A program made the translations under genes and the position numbers. From Pseudolactococcus plantarum (GTDB lineage Bacteria > Bacillota > Bacilli > Lactobacillales > Streptococcaceae), in contig NZ_JXJX01000005.1 in NCBI RefSeq assembly GCF_002441715.1, positions 6,595 through 70,594 on the forward strand: a stretch of 64,000 nucleotides of DNA, read 5' to 3'. The notes beneath the pieces are model-generated. The model saw only the letters and a list, made by a program, of their open reading frames with translations. It had not been told where the DNA came from and ran no database searches. Positions 49,173 through 60,303 of the stretch are shown here, piece by piece (the stretch's first letter is position 1; every line of letters starts with the position of its first letter).

Positions 49173-49770
49173 TTACTAACTCCTCTATCGTTTTAAAGTT
49201 ACCATTTTGTTCCCTATAATCGATGATGTCTTGTGCTTTTTTCATGCCTACACCACTTAATTTTTGAAGCTGTGCTACATCTGCTGTGTTGAGGTTAACT
49301 TTATCGGTATCGTTTGGAGATGCAGACTGTGTCACTTCTTCACGCGCTGTAGCTGATTGGTTCGGCATCACTTCACCCACACTCGCAACATAGATGACCA
49401 TCTCATCAGCAAGTTTTTGAGCTAGATTAATAGCGTTCGTGTCAGCTTGATCTTGCAAACCACCAGCAAGTTTTATGACATCATCTACTCGCTTATCTTT
49501 AGATAAGGTGTAGATAGCCGGATGCTTAACTGCTCCCTTTAAATCAACCGTTATCATGTCTGTTTTAGGGTTTTCTTTTGCTTTTGCTTGTTTAGTGGTT
49601 GTTGTATGAGTTGAACTAGTCGTAAGATCAAGCGGCTGAACAAGAGGGGGCGTGCGTTTATCACTATCTTGTCTAATCAAAAATATAATGCCTAAACTCA
49701 ACACGACCAAAACACCACTAACTAAACGCCAATGTGCTTTTAATTTATCAATTAATTTAAATACCTGCAT
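49111..49770 (-). CDS. comEA: Competence DNA receptor ComEA
   Basis: A 219-residue membrane-anchored DNA-binding protein: one TM segment (about 14-33), a Thr/Lys linker, an SLBB-like domain (about 70-125, VDLKGAVKHPAIYTLSKDKR), a second linker, and a C-terminal double helix-hairpin-helix (VNLNTADVAQLQKLSGVGMK, FKTIEELVNVSGFGAKSIDK). It brings external DNA to ComEC. First gene of the comEA-comEC unit. Confidence 0.95.
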   Translation of the reverse strand: MQVFKLIDKLKAHWRLVSGVLVVLSLGIIFLIRQDSDKRTPPLVQPLDLTTSSTHTTTTKQAKAKENPKTDMITVDLKGAVKHPAIYTLSKDKRVDDVIKLAGGLQDQADTNAINLAQKLADEMVIYVASVGEVMPNQSATAREEVTQSASPNDTDKVNLNTADVAQLQKLSGVGMKKAQDIIDYREQNGNFKTIEELVNVSGFGAKSIDKLKESITVD

Positions 49771-49788
49771 CTCCTCACCTCTTTTTTA

Positions 49789-49796
49789 TATACGAA
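49789..49796 (-). promoter_or_regulatory. Possible ComX box before comEA
   Basis: The minus strand reads TTCGTATA, which agrees with the streptococcal competence box TACGAATA at six of eight positions, about 18 nt before the comEA ATG. Weak evidence; position is right for a short-leader promoter. Confidence 0.3.
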
Positions 49797-49800
49797 AAAA

Positions 49801-49823
49801 ACGTCTTACTTACTGTAAGACGT
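49801..49823 (-). terminator. Terminator of the HTH/ABC efflux operon
   Basis: A perfect 9-bp stem (acgtcttac and complement) with a 5-nt loop and a T-run on the minus strand, just after the permease stop. Confidence 0.92.
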
Positions 49824-49828
49824 CTTAT

Positions 49829-51049
49829 TTATTTTTTAAGATTTCGCATAAATTGCTTAAATACTTTTTCATCTGAATAGCTTAATACATTTTTGGCATA
49901 AACTTTTTCACCAAATTTAGCAATCAAGATCAAGGCCAGGAGTTGTAGGACACCTGCGATAATTGCATCTGTTATAGACGCATACTGGATCGCTAATCTA
50001 CTTGGCATTAGACTTGGAGATACAAAAGGTAGAAAAGAAAGTACTTTGATAACCATATTAGTTGGCATACTAGAAGATGCGAAACTTGCAACATAACCAA
50101 TCATAGACAGATAGATAATTGGTTGAACTGCTTGTTGTACTTGACTTTGATCATTAACGATACTCGCGATGATTGCAGTCAACACAAGATAGGATATAAC
50201 ACCTAATATCAACATGATAGCTGCAATCACTAAAAAGCTGATGTCTACACCGTCAAATAACTGTGTCATGCCTTTTACCATCTTATTGCCTTTTAGCACG
50301 ATAGCTGCTACCCCACCTAATACAACATACGTTAAGAGATGTGTCGCAACTAGCAGACTAATCCCTATGATTTTACCATAGTATTGAATTTTTGCACTTG
50401 TTGCAGCGAGTAAAATTTCCATGATCCGATTAGATTTTTCATTAGCAATTTCTTGGGCCATCATACTTGTATAAAAAGTTAACAGCATGAAAATGACAAC
50501 ACCGATACCTAATGACACAAAATAATTCGCCATATTTTTATCATTACCACCACTTGTTTCACCTTTATCACTCTGTGTCTTCATCGTGAGTTTAGCTGGT
50601 GTCTGTAAGGCAATCAAATCTTCTTGCTTCAAGTTTAATTTGGCAGCTTTTTCAGCCATACTAATCTGTGTTAGCGCATTTTGAATCTTTGTTTGATCAA
50701 ATTTTGATCCACTATTTGAAGCCGTAATCAATGTATACTCATCTGATGACTTAACTAAATATCCGTCGATTTTATCATCTTTTAATTGTTTTTTAGCCTC
50801 TCCAATATCAGCAACTGATGTAAGTTTAGCATCTATTAATTTCCCAGTTTTTATCGTCTGAACTAAGGCAGTATTATTGACAATCGCAAGGTTGGTGGGA
50901 CTACCACTTTCTCCTTTAGCTACTAAAAAGCCAATCAAGCCACCAATAATAGGTAGTAATAATGGTGATAAAACAATCAACCAAAAACTAGGTGTCTTGA
51001 TTTTAACACGATAGACTTGTCCTGCGACTAATTTAAGTTGATTAAACAT
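49829..51049 (-). CDS. ABC-2 type permease (NatB-like)
   Basis: A 406-residue permease: TM segment near 25-45, a large outer loop (about 50-175), then five TM segments (about 178-200, 225-255, 270-300, 315-335, 350-370). The N-terminal TM plus long outer domain plus C-terminal TM cluster is typical of NatB/YhaP ABC exporters (sodium, antibiotics or unknown). Its start overlaps the ATPase stop by 8 nt. Confidence 0.87.
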   Translation of the reverse strand: MFNQLKLVAGQVYRVKIKTPSFWLIVLSPLLLPIIGGLIGFLVAKGESGSPTNLAIVNNTALVQTIKTGKLIDAKLTSVADIGEAKKQLKDDKIDGYLVKSSDEYTLITASNSGSKFDQTKIQNALTQISMAEKAAKLNLKQEDLIALQTPAKLTMKTQSDKGETSGGNDKNMANYFVSLGIGVVIFMLLTFYTSMMAQEIANEKSNRIMEILLAATSAKIQYYGKIIGISLLVATHLLTYVVLGGVAAIVLKGNKMVKGMTQLFDGVDISFLVIAAIMLILGVISYLVLTAIIASIVNDQSQVQQAVQPIIYLSMIGYVASFASSSMPTNMVIKVLSFLPFVSPSLMPSRLAIQYASITDAIIAGVLQLLALILIAKFGEKVYAKNVLSYSDEKVFKQFMRNLKK

Positions 51050-51935
51050 GTTCTGCTACCTCCTTACGAAATATCTCATCAAGTGTTGGTGGTGCTTGGA
51101 CAAAAGCTTGTACATAACCAGACGCACTCACTTTTTTAAACAACTCATGACCAACCTGCTCATTAGCAATATGAATCATCCGGCCACTGCCTTGTTTCTC
51201 AATACTATTCACACCGTCAATCGATGAAAGCTGTTCATCAGAAAGCTCGCTCTCCACATAAACTTGTGTCCGGCCAAAACTGTTTCTAATCCCATAAATA
51301 TCGCCTTGAAGGACTACTTTTCCTTTTTTAAGCATGGTCACGTTATCACTAAGACTTTCGACACCACTCATATTATGACTTGAGAAAATAATTGCTGCTC
51401 CATTTTCCTTAAGCGTTTTAATTTCATTCATCAATAAACTTGTATTAACAGGATCCAACCCTGTAAAAGGTTCATCCAAAATCAAGAAGTTTGGTCGATG
51501 TATTAAGGTTGCTATGAACTGTATTTTTTGGGCATTCCCTTTTGAAAGTGTCTGGACTTTATCTGTCATTTTACCCACAACTTCTAATTTATCCATCCAA
51601 CTGCCCAACTCTTCTCTAGCATCAGAACGTTTCATACCATGTAATTCAGCAAAATATAGTATCTGCTCTTCCACTGTCATTTTCTGGTAAAGACCACGTT
51701 CTTCTGGTAAAAACCCGATTGTTTGTTTCAAATCTTGTGTGATTGGTCTACCATTCCATGTGATCAAGCCTTTATCTGCTTTGATAAAATCAAGTATCAT
51801 CCGAAAAGTCGTTGTTTTCCCTGCACCATTTTGACCAATCAAGCCCATGATAGAGCCATCTTCAACTGTCATGCTTAACGCATCAACAGCTAGTTTATCT
51901 CCAAACTGTTTTGTAATGCCATCTATTTTTAGCAT
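51042..51935 (-). CDS. ABC transporter ATP-binding protein (NatA-like)
   Basis: A 297-residue ATPase: Walker A GLIGQNGAGKTTTFRM (near 36), Q-loop LPEERGLYQKMTVEEQ (near 79), signature TLSKGNAQKIQFIATL (near 131), Walker B FLILDEPFTGLDPVN (near 150), H-loop IIFSSHNM (near 183). A C-terminal extension (about 215-297) is common in this branch (YhaQ/NatA). Powers the adjacent permease. Confidence 0.9.
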   Translation of the reverse strand: MLKIDGITKQFGDKLAVDALSMTVEDGSIMGLIGQNGAGKTTTFRMILDFIKADKGLITWNGRPITQDLKQTIGFLPEERGLYQKMTVEEQILYFAELHGMKRSDAREELGSWMDKLEVVGKMTDKVQTLSKGNAQKIQFIATLIHRPNFLILDEPFTGLDPVNTSLLMNEIKTLKENGAAIIFSSHNMSGVESLSDNVTMLKKGKVVLQGDIYGIRNSFGRTQVYVESELSDEQLSSIDGVNSIEKQGSGRMIHIANEQVGHELFKKVSASGYVQAFVQAPPTLDEIFRKEVAEHV

Positions 51936-51947
51936 ATGCTTCTCCTT

Positions 51948-51974
51948 ATTATATTTTAATTAACATAATGTCAA
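51948..51974 (-). promoter_or_regulatory. Possible internal promoter before the NatA-like gene
   Basis: Minus strand TTGACA with TAATAA at 17 nt or TATAAT at 15 nt; AAGGAG follows before the ATG. Confidence 0.4.
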
Positions 51975-51992
51975 TAGCTCATATTTTCTTTA

Positions 51993-52427
51993 CTATTTCC
52001 TTAATTTAACCCATCTGTAGATGAGCATGGCATACACGACCCCAATAAAGGGATAAACGTTAAGTTGTATTGATCCTAAACATAAGACACTTACCATCAA
52101 ACACGTGGTTAATAGCATCATGATCCAGCCAATATGTGCCCAGACTTCTTGTTCTACTATTTTCCGTCGCTCATCTGTTAATCTTAAACGCGCAGCATTA
52201 AGCCGTTTTGGATTATTAAGTAGTCTAAACAACCAAATCAAATGCATTACTAAAGGTATACTACTACCAATAACCATACCATAAAATGTCGATGACAAAC
52301 CGAATTGCCGATATACGACTAAATACATCACGAGTATAAGTAAAATTCTCAAAGGTAACCAAAGCAGTTGATACCTTTTATACCCCTCATCTGTCTTTAT
52401 AGTCTTTTTTAATAAATACTTTAACAT
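51993..52427 (-). CDS. Four-TM membrane protein adjacent to HTH regulator, unknown function
   Basis: A 144-residue protein with four hydrophobic segments (about 26-42, 46-66, 97-115, 118-136) and a cytoplasmic segment with the motif RLTDERRKIVEQEVWAHIGW between the second and third. A DER(R/K) motif before a TM segment is common in small membrane proteins paired with XRE regulators in Firmicutes. It starts 2 nt before the end of the spacer after the HTH gene. Function unknown. Confidence 0.65.
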   Translation of the reverse strand: MLKYLLKKTIKTDEGYKRYQLLWLPLRILLILVMYLVVYRQFGLSSTFYGMVIGSSIPLVMHLIWLFRLLNNPKRLNAARLRLTDERRKIVEQEVWAHIGWIMMLLTTCLMVSVLCLGSIQLNVYPFIGVVYAMLIYRWVKLRK

Positions 52428-52429
52428 GA

Positions 52430-52639
52430 CTAGACTCCTTTTCCTATACCTGATTTACTAAAGAAAATATCTTCTATAGTCGTATCGAAATACTGAGCTA
52501 ATTTGTATGCTAAATTCAAAGACGCAGTATACTTTCCTTTTTCTAAAGAAATAATCGTTTGTCTTGTCACATCCATCTCCTCTGCCAATGCCTCTTGAGA
52601 TATACCAGCAGCCATCCGATAAGTTTTTATCTTGTTCAT
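52430..52639 (-). CDS. XRE-family transcriptional regulator (69 residues)
   Basis: A compact HTH protein: TYRMAAGISQEALAEEMDVT (helix 1-2), RQTIISLEKGKYTASLNLAY (recognition helix and helix 4), ending FFSKSGIGKGV. It resembles YozG-type regulators of neighbouring ABC or membrane operons. AGGAGG ribosome site. A 30-bp perfect palindrome covers its promoter, so autorepression is likely. Confidence 0.88.
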   Translation of the reverse strand: MNKIKTYRMAAGISQEALAEEMDVTRQTIISLEKGKYTASLNLAYKLAQYFDTTIEDIFFSKSGIGKGV

Positions 52640-52656
52640 CTCATCAGCACCTCCTG

Positions 52657-52686
52657 TATAGTAAACTTTACGTAAAGTTTACTATA
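52657..52686 (-). promoter_or_regulatory. 30-bp perfect palindrome (operator) over the HTH promoter
   Basis: tatagtaaactttac and its exact reverse complement are fused without a spacer. It covers the -10 box (TAAACT) and the start-point region. It is best read as the operator of the HTH protein encoded 18 nt downstream. Confidence 0.8.
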
Positions 52687-52704
52687 CTTTTTCTAACTTG
52701 TCAA
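52676..52704 (-). promoter_or_regulatory. Promoter of the HTH/ABC operon
   Basis: Minus strand TTGACA, 17-nt spacer, TAAACT. Confidence 0.75.
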
Positions 52705-52755
52705 GAGATCTTTAAATCATTCATAACTAAGACTCTATATTTTCATAAACAAAAA

Positions 52756-52769
52756 AAAGCAGATGCTTT
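52756..52769 (-). terminator. Terminator after dnaK
   Basis: A short AAAGCA/TGCTTT stem followed by TTTTTTTTG on the minus strand, about 40 nt after the dnaK stop. Confidence 0.6.
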
Positions 52770-52807
52770 CACACCTACTTCTTCAGTTAGCCAAGTATTC
52801 AATTAGC

Positions 52808-54646
<1,839 letters not shown>

Positions 54647-54730
54647 TTATTTTTTTGTTTTAGTTATCATAGTTTAACGACATTTCGGTCGTTTTTTCAA
54701 TAGTTCGATTTTAAACAGACGCTTCTGTGC

Positions 54731-55264
54731 TTATTGATAGATGCTTACCATAGCTGGGCGAAGATTACGCTCATGCAATTGGTAACCTTTTTGTAAAACT
54801 TGAGCGATTGTATCAGCAGGATGTTCATCATCTGCTGGAACAGTTTGCACTGACATATGGAAGTTTGGATCAAACTCGCCATCAACAGCCACTTCTGTTA
54901 CACCTTCTTCTTTCAATGCATTTTGCAAGCTATCAAGTGTCATCTCAAGCCCCTTTTTCACATCTTCAGTTAATCCCTCAACAGCAAGTGCACGTTCCAA
55001 GTTATCTAAACTTGGTAAAATTTTACGTGCTAAATCTTGTGAGCGATATTTTAAAAGTGTTTGACGCTCCTCATTTGCACGACGCTGATTATTTTGCATC
55101 TCAGCATGTGCTTTCAGATATTTGTTTTCCATCTCATCTAGCTTAGCTTGTAACTCTGCTAACTCATCTATCTCAAGATCAACAACATCTTCAAGCACTG
55201 CTTCGTTTTCAACTTCTGTTGCTACTTCTTTTTCAAGCTCTTCTTTTTTCTTTTTCTTAGTCAT
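54731..55264 (-). CDS. grpE: Nucleotide exchange factor GrpE
   Basis: A 177-residue dimeric cochaperone that releases ADP from DnaK. Acidic N-terminal tail ([20 protein letters not shown]), long coiled coil ([20 protein letters not shown]), and the C-terminal beta domain with [20 protein letters not shown] and the ending [20 protein letters not shown]. Confidence 0.97.
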   Translation of the reverse strand: MTKKKKKEELEKEVATEVENEAVLEDVVDLEIDELAELQAKLDEMENKYLKAHAEMQNNQRRANEERQTLLKYRSQDLARKILPSLDNLERALAVEGLTEDVKKGLEMTLDSLQNALKEEGVTEVAVDGEFDPNFHMSVQTVPADDEHPADTIAQVLQKGYQLHERNLRPAMVSIYQ

Positions 55265-55284
55265 AACTTCTCCATATATTTTGC

Positions 55285-56334
55285 TTATATCATTTCATAA
55301 TGGTTACCATCAAGATATCGATAATAATCACTTAACTTCATGGTTAAGATTTTGGCGATAAGATCCATCGTAGAGACGACTTTCTGATAGTTGAGATCAA
55401 CCGGACCCATCAGCGCCAGTGTGCCAAGTCCTCTATAAGGTACAACGAATTGTTGTGTCATTAAGGTTATATTTTTGGAAATTTGGTGATTTTCAACAAG
55501 TGTCGCATCAAACTTAACACTTCTGACCTCATCTTCAGAAACCATGTCACGTATCTCATGAACAATCGCTTCATCATCCATTAAAATCTTATACAAAGAC
55601 ACGACATCATCTGAGTATTCCAATAAATTCTGTCTACCTGCAGAGATAAGCGTTTCTTTAAATAAGACTTTGAACACATGATCAAAGAGTTGTAACACAT
55701 CTGTCGTCACCGTAAAATATTTTTGTGTAACTTGTGGGATTTCCGTTAATAATGAATAATGAATATCCAATATTTTTTTCCCGACTAATCGGTCATCTGA
55801 AATGAATTTAAACTTCGTTAAATCATCCATCGTCATAGCACGAGGTAGCACAAATTGCATCGTTTTGACAATACCTGTATCAAGTGTCATCACAGCCATA
55901 GCAGAATGACTATCTAATTGTACAATGTCAAACTTAGATAAAACTTGATTTTTCATAGAGACGTTTAATACAAATCCAGAAAACCCTGTTAAATCTGCTA
56001 GAATTTGAGCGGCCTGTTGATAGAGAACATCAACTTTATAATACTCACCCTCAAATTCTTTCATAACCTGATAAACGTCATTGTTATCTAGCTTTCCAGG
56101 TTTTAAGAAATTTTCGACAAAGTATTTATAGCCAGTCACACTAGGTATCCGACCAGATGATGTATGCTCTTTCTTTATAAAGCCTAGCTCCTCTAGTGAC
56201 ATCATATCATTTCTAATCGTCGCACTAGATGCTTTAATCGATGACATCAAGGCTTTTGAGCCTACCGCTTTGTGTGTTTCTGTATATAGCGATATAATTA
56301 AGTTTAGAATTTGTTGCTGGCGTTTTGTTATCAA
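55285..56334 (-). CDS. hrcA: Heat-inducible repressor HrcA
   Basis: A 349-residue repressor of class I heat-shock genes. N-terminal winged HTH ([40 protein letters not shown]) and the GAF-like and insert domains. I use the TTG start giving MITKRQ, with GAGG 8 nt upstream, because the family starts here; a GTG three codons earlier is the open alternative. It binds the CIRCE elements just upstream, so it represses its own operon. Confidence 0.95.
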   Translation of the reverse strand: MITKRQQQILNLIISLYTETHKAVGSKALMSSIKASSATIRNDMMSLEELGFIKKEHTSSGRIPSVTGYKYFVENFLKPGKLDNNDVYQVMKEFEGEYYKVDVLYQQAAQILADLTGFSGFVLNVSMKNQVLSKFDIVQLDSHSAMAVMTLDTGIVKTMQFVLPRAMTMDDLTKFKFISDDRLVGKKILDIHYSLLTEIPQVTQKYFTVTTDVLQLFDHVFKVLFKETLISAGRQNLLEYSDDVVSLYKILMDDEAIVHEIRDMVSEDEVRSVKFDATLVENHQISKNITLMTQQFVVPYRGLGTLALMGPVDLNYQKVVSTMDLIAKILTMKLSDYYRYLDGNHYEMI

Positions 56335-56350
56335 AATGAACACCTCACTT

Positions 56351-56377
56351 TTAGCACTCGTAGTTACTAAGTGCTAA
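56351..56377 (-). promoter_or_regulatory. CIRCE operator 1
   Basis: TTAGCACTC-N9-AAGTGCTAA, one mismatch from the consensus inverted repeat; located between promoter and hrcA. Confidence 0.95.
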
Positions 56378-56388
56378 CTACACTTATT

Positions 56389-56417
56389 ATTATATAATGC
56401 TATTAAACAATTGTCAA
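56389..56417 (-). promoter_or_regulatory. hrcA operon promoter
   Basis: Minus strand TTGACA, 17-nt spacer, TATAAT: consensus promoter flanked by the two CIRCE sites. Confidence 0.95.
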
Positions 56418-56434
56418 GAATAAAGCATGATTTT

Positions 56435-56461
56435 TTAGCACTCTTTATATTAGAGTGCTAA
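56435..56461 (-). promoter_or_regulatory. CIRCE operator 2
   Basis: TTAGCACTC-N9-GAGTGCTAA, a perfect consensus CIRCE upstream of the -35 box. Confidence 0.97.
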
Positions 56462-56606
56462 TTCCATCAAACTTCTCACCTAGTCATCACCAAATAGTTC
56501 AAACACGTCAAGGTGCGCTATACTTTTCACGATTTTTATAGAAAGATTGCATATAGCTATACCCTTAACTAGAGGTCAGTCAATACAATGATAAGCAATA
56601 AAAAAA

Positions 56607-56620
56607 CTCCCAACAGGGAG
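56607..56620 (-). terminator. Terminator after the membrane protein gene
   Basis: CTCCC-TGTT-GGGAG on the minus strand followed by TTTTTTTATT. Confidence 0.87.
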
Positions 56621-56666
56621 CATCTAGCTGTATATCACAACATTAGACAATGAGGCATTAATCTCA

Positions 56667-57077
56667 TTAAATCAATCCACCAGATTTTGAAACGGTGAAA
56701 ACATTATAAAAGCTAACGACCATCACAACAAATACAAACCATTCGGAACTATTTGCACCAGTTGACCAAGCATAATATACGAAATTACAGATCAAAATAA
56801 AAACGATAAAAAGTAACGCATAGATCGTAAATTTCCAAAATTTAGCAATCAAGATGATAAACGCAACAAGTACGATAACATACAAAAGGAACTGAACATT
56901 TGTCATACTATTACTATATTGTTCTTTAAGTGCCTCGATCGCTTTATAAATAGTATCATAGATAACTTGAAAAATTTGTAAATTAGGCAAAATATTTTGA
57001 ATCATTTGCCAAGCCGAATAAATTAGTAACCCAAAGCTTGTGATAAATATAGCTGATGGAGATTTTCCTGAAAACAT
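56667..57077 (-). CDS. Small multi-TM membrane protein, unknown function
   Basis: A 136-residue protein with hydrophobic segments at about 8-28, 60-80, 84-104 and 112-128 and an intervening amphipathic stretch (IYDTIYKAIEALKEQYSN). No family recognised. It is monocistronic between the LdcB-like gene and the hrcA promoter, with its own ribosome site (AGGTAGG) and terminator. Confidence 0.6.
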   Translation of the reverse strand: MFSGKSPSAIFITSFGLLIYSAWQMIQNILPNLQIFQVIYDTIYKAIEALKEQYSNSMTNVQFLLYVIVLVAFIILIAKFWKFTIYALLFIVFILICNFVYYAWSTGANSSEWFVFVVMVVSFYNVFTVSKSGGLI

Positions 57078-57156
57078 GGGGATTTTCCTACCTTGTAATA
57101 ATTTAATAAGACTATTCTACCATAAATCACCTTGTTATATTGTCTTATACGTCAGA

Positions 57157-57963
57157 TTACTTTAATAACTTCAAATATTGTTCTAAAGTCAAATGGTGTG
57201 CGGTCATATATTTAGCGTTTTCAACACCAACATAGCGAAAATGCCAGTCCTCATAACCAACACCTGTACTTGGCGTACCGTCTGCCGTAAATCTAAGGAC
57301 AAACCCATAATTTGGTGCAATCTCAGCGACTTGTTTTGCAGTAGTCGATTCATTTAGGCTATCCACATCTGATAGGTCAATAGCAAGTCCCGTCTGGTGT
57401 TCAGACATACCTGCAGGTTGTGAATAGGTTTGAACTTTAGCTTCAGCTGCACTACGGTCTAAGGAAGGATCAGCTGCCATCTCTTGCTCGACATACTGAT
57501 TATAAAGTGATGTTTGATAAGCGACACTACGGTATCCAGAGATAAAGTGTTCTGCTGGGTTAATTGCTTGTGCAGCAGCTAAGAATGCTTCTGCCGATTT
57601 TGCTATTCTGCTATCAACCTGTATATTTCCTATCTGTGTCAGTTCAGGATTCATTTCATCTTTTGGATGCTCACGGTTAACTAACACCATATCCCAGTCA
57701 GTCGTTTTACTGTTTGGAAGTGAGGCATCTTTTTTATCACTTGACTTCTCAGATTTAGTCGTCGATTTCGACTGACTTTGAGATGATTTTCCACTGTTTT
57801 TAGCTACCTGATTTGTAGATTCACTAGGTTTACCATGTCCTAATGTCGATAGGAAAAATATCAAGATACCAACAAAACCGACGATTAATATGAAAGCAGC
57901 AATCAAACGATCGTATCTTGGCGTTTTACGTCTTTTTCTTCGTGAAAGTTGACTACTGGGCAT
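57157..57963 (-). CDS. D,D- or L,D-carboxypeptidase (LdcB/VanY family)
   Basis: A 268-residue cell-wall peptidase with one N-terminal membrane anchor (about 20-42, LIAAFILIVGFVGILIFFLS), a Ser/Lys-rich linker, and a VanY-type zinc domain (about 110-268). The ligands and catalytic residues are in EHFISGYRSVAYQTSLYN (near 145), MSEHQTGLAIDLSD (His and Asp, near 185) and YEDWHFRYVG (His, near 243). Members trim peptidoglycan stem peptides (tetra- to tripeptide for LdcB). It overlaps the upstream histidine phosphatase by 11 nt. Confidence 0.88.
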   Translation of the reverse strand: MPSSQLSRRKRRKTPRYDRLIAAFILIVGFVGILIFFLSTLGHGKPSESTNQVAKNSGKSSQSQSKSTTKSEKSSDKKDASLPNSKTTDWDMVLVNREHPKDEMNPELTQIGNIQVDSRIAKSAEAFLAAAQAINPAEHFISGYRSVAYQTSLYNQYVEQEMAADPSLDRSAAEAKVQTYSQPAGMSEHQTGLAIDLSDVDSLNESTTAKQVAEIAPNYGFVLRFTADGTPSTGVGYEDWHFRYVGVENAKYMTAHHLTLEQYLKLLK

Positions 57964-58642
57964 CTAAAATCTCCTGTCCTAAAGTTCTATAACTCATATC
58001 ACCGATCTTACCGATTGTAAAATTACCATCTTGATAAGTCAGATGGGTAACTGATCCATTATCTAACGCTTGAAATCTAGGTTGACGGCTATCAATTAAC
58101 TTAATAAATGTTGCTATCGTCAAACCATGGCTGACGATGACAATATTTTCAGCACCTTGTGCCTCAGCCGTTTTCGCTGCATCAAAAAAACCATCTAAAA
58201 TACGTTTACTTAATACGTCCCAAGGCTCAGCCCAACCAGCTGTATCCACTTCAAGAATACCGTTTGCAATATCCTCATAAGTTAACTCACCCTCTGTTTT
58301 GCTACGATAAGCATCTGTGCGAGGTAAAACACCGCCAAATAGTTCACCATCATAACCACCATCTAAACTGCCGAAACACCACTCACGAATACGCTTATCC
58401 ATCTCATAAGGGATGCCTTCATTCTCGGAATATTTTAAAATAAATCCAATGGTCTGAATCGTTCTGCCGCTATCTGATGAGAATGCTAAATCAAATTTGA
58501 TATTTTTTGCAGCAAATCCAAGGCCTAATTCAGTCACACCAACCTCACCATCATGAGTTAATGGTGTGTCTGACCAACCTTGCGCACGGCCAATCGTATT
58601 AAACATCGTCTTGCCATGTCTGACTAAATAAATATTTACCAT
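57953..58642 (-). CDS. Histidine phosphatase superfamily protein
   Basis: A 229-residue protein with the phosphoglycerate mutase-like motif YLVRHGKTMFN (catalytic His near residue 9), AQGWSDTPLTHDG, the acid/base region REWCFGSLDGGYDG (near 85) and the second His in NIVIVSHGLTIATF (near 169). It may be a broad phosphatase rather than glycolytic mutase. Co-transcribed with the LdcB-like gene (11-nt overlap); GAGGGA ribosome site. Confidence 0.87.
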   Translation of the reverse strand: MVNIYLVRHGKTMFNTIGRAQGWSDTPLTHDGEVGVTELGLGFAAKNIKFDLAFSSDSGRTIQTIGFILKYSENEGIPYEMDKRIREWCFGSLDGGYDGELFGGVLPRTDAYRSKTEGELTYEDIANGILEVDTAGWAEPWDVLSKRILDGFFDAAKTAEAQGAENIVIVSHGLTIATFIKLIDSRQPRFQALDNGSVTHLTYQDGNFTIGKIGDMSYRTLGQEILDAQ

Positions 58643-58809
58643 TGTACATCCCTCATCTTTTCAAAATTTTTTTATCGTAAGCACCTATCCAATCAAATGA
58701 AGATAAAGTGCTTATCCTTATTCACGCTATAAGTCTGCTCATAGTTAAGACATTAATTGTTAAACAGATTACGTCAATTTAATGTATGCATCTTTATTCT
58801 AACAAAAAA

Positions 58810-58827
58810 AAGCAGATTTCTCCACTT
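58810..58827 (-). terminator. Possible terminator after the UPF0210 gene
   Basis: A weak 7-bp stem with two G-U pairs on the minus strand, followed by eight T residues. Confidence 0.5.
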
Positions 58828-58845
58828 TTGATATAGTCTAACTCT

Positions 58846-60183
58846 TTAATTTTTAAAAGAATGAATCGGCGCAGGGATATGGCCACCTCTAGCAATAAAA
58901 GCTGCAGATGACTCCTTGTGAACTGCCATAACAGGTGCAGTACCTAATAATCCACCAAATTCGATTTGATCGCCCACTTTACCTTTAGGGATAACACGAA
59001 CAGCTGTTGTTTTCATGTTAATGACACCAATAGCAGCTTCATCAGCAATCATAGCAGAAATCGTCGTTGCAGGTGTATCTCCAGGTACAGCAATCATATC
59101 CAAGCCAACACTACAGATAGCTGTCATCGCTTCTAGTTTTTCTAGATTTAGCACACCAGCATTAACTGCTGCAATCATGCCCTCATCTTCAGATACAGGA
59201 ATAAAAGCACCAGATAGACCACCGACTTGGTTACAAGCCATGACACCACCTTTTTTCACTTGGTCATTTAAAAGGGCCAATGCAGCTGTTGTCCCGTGAG
59301 TCCCAACCATCTCTAGTCCCATCTCTTCAAGGATACGTGCTACTGAATCACCAACTGCTGGCGTTGGTGCTAAAGATAAATCAACGATACCAAACTCCAC
59401 GCCAAGACGTTCAGAAGCCATTTTCCCAACAAGTTGTCCCATACGTGTGACTTTGAAGGCTGTCTTTTTGACAACTTCTGCAACCACATCAAATGATTCG
59501 CCGCGAACCTTTTCAAGCGCACGTTTTACCACACCAGGGCCAGACACACCGACATTAATCACCACATCTGCTTCACCTACACCATGAAAGGCACCAGCCA
59601 TAAATGGATTGTCCTCAACAGCATTAGCAAACACGACAAGTTTAGCACAGCTCATATCGTCTAATTTTGATGCTTCTACAATGATTTCACCGATATCACG
59701 CACAGCATCCATGTTAATCCCAGTCTTAGTAGAGCCTACATTAACAGAACTACATACATAATCTGTAGCAGCAAGTGCTTTAGGTAAAGAGTCTATCAAA
59801 ATTTTATCGCCTTTTTGATAGCCTTTTTGAGCTAAAGCTGTAAAGCCACCGATAAAATCAATACCAATTGTTTTGGCTGCTTTATCTAGCGCTAGTGCAA
59901 ACGGTGTGTAGTCAGTAGCATCAGTTGCTGCACCAATAATTGAGATTGGTGTCACACTAACACGTTTGTTGATAATTGGAATCCCTAACTCGTCCCCAAT
60001 CATATCTCCAACGTTTACTAAATCTTTAGCCTTAGTTGTAATTTTTTGATAGATTTTTTCACATGCACGCTCAATATCGCTATCGATACAGTCAAGCAGA
60101 GAAATCCCCATCGTAATTGTTCGTATGTCTAAGTTTTCTTCTTCGATCATACGAATCGTTTCAAGAATCTGCGTTTGTTTCAT
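58846..60183 (-). CDS. UPF0210/DUF711 family protein (PFL-like)
   Basis: A 445-residue protein of the DUF711 family, distantly related to pyruvate formate-lyase in fold but with no known activity. Recognisable segments: [16 protein letters not shown] (near 19), FVFA-like [20 protein letters not shown] (near 190), [18 protein letters not shown] and [20 protein letters not shown] near 315. The GTTCTC-type glycyl radical motif is absent. I use the ATG giving MKQTQILET, preceded by AAAGG. It always pairs with a small ACT-domain protein, as here. Confidence 0.9.
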   Translation of the reverse strand: MKQTQILETIRMIEEENLDIRTITMGISLLDCIDSDIERACEKIYQKITTKAKDLVNVGDMIGDELGIPIINKRVSVTPISIIGAATDATDYTPFALALDKAAKTIGIDFIGGFTALAQKGYQKGDKILIDSLPKALAATDYVCSSVNVGSTKTGINMDAVRDIGEIIVEASKLDDMSCAKLVVFANAVEDNPFMAGAFHGVGEADVVINVGVSGPGVVKRALEKVRGESFDVVAEVVKKTAFKVTRMGQLVGKMASERLGVEFGIVDLSLAPTPAVGDSVARILEEMGLEMVGTHGTTAALALLNDQVKKGGVMACNQVGGLSGAFIPVSEDEGMIAAVNAGVLNLEKLEAMTAICSVGLDMIAVPGDTPATTISAMIADEAAIGVINMKTTAVRVIPKGKVGDQIEFGGLLGTAPVMAVHKESSAAFIARGGHIPAPIHSFKN

Positions 60184-60303
60184 CAGGTTACCTTTCTTAA
60201 GATAATAGCTAGTCATATCATAGGCGAATGCTGGTTTACATGCAAAAACATCTATCTATAACAGCTATCCGTTTCAACGTCGTTGTATTTAATTCATGAT
60301 CGC

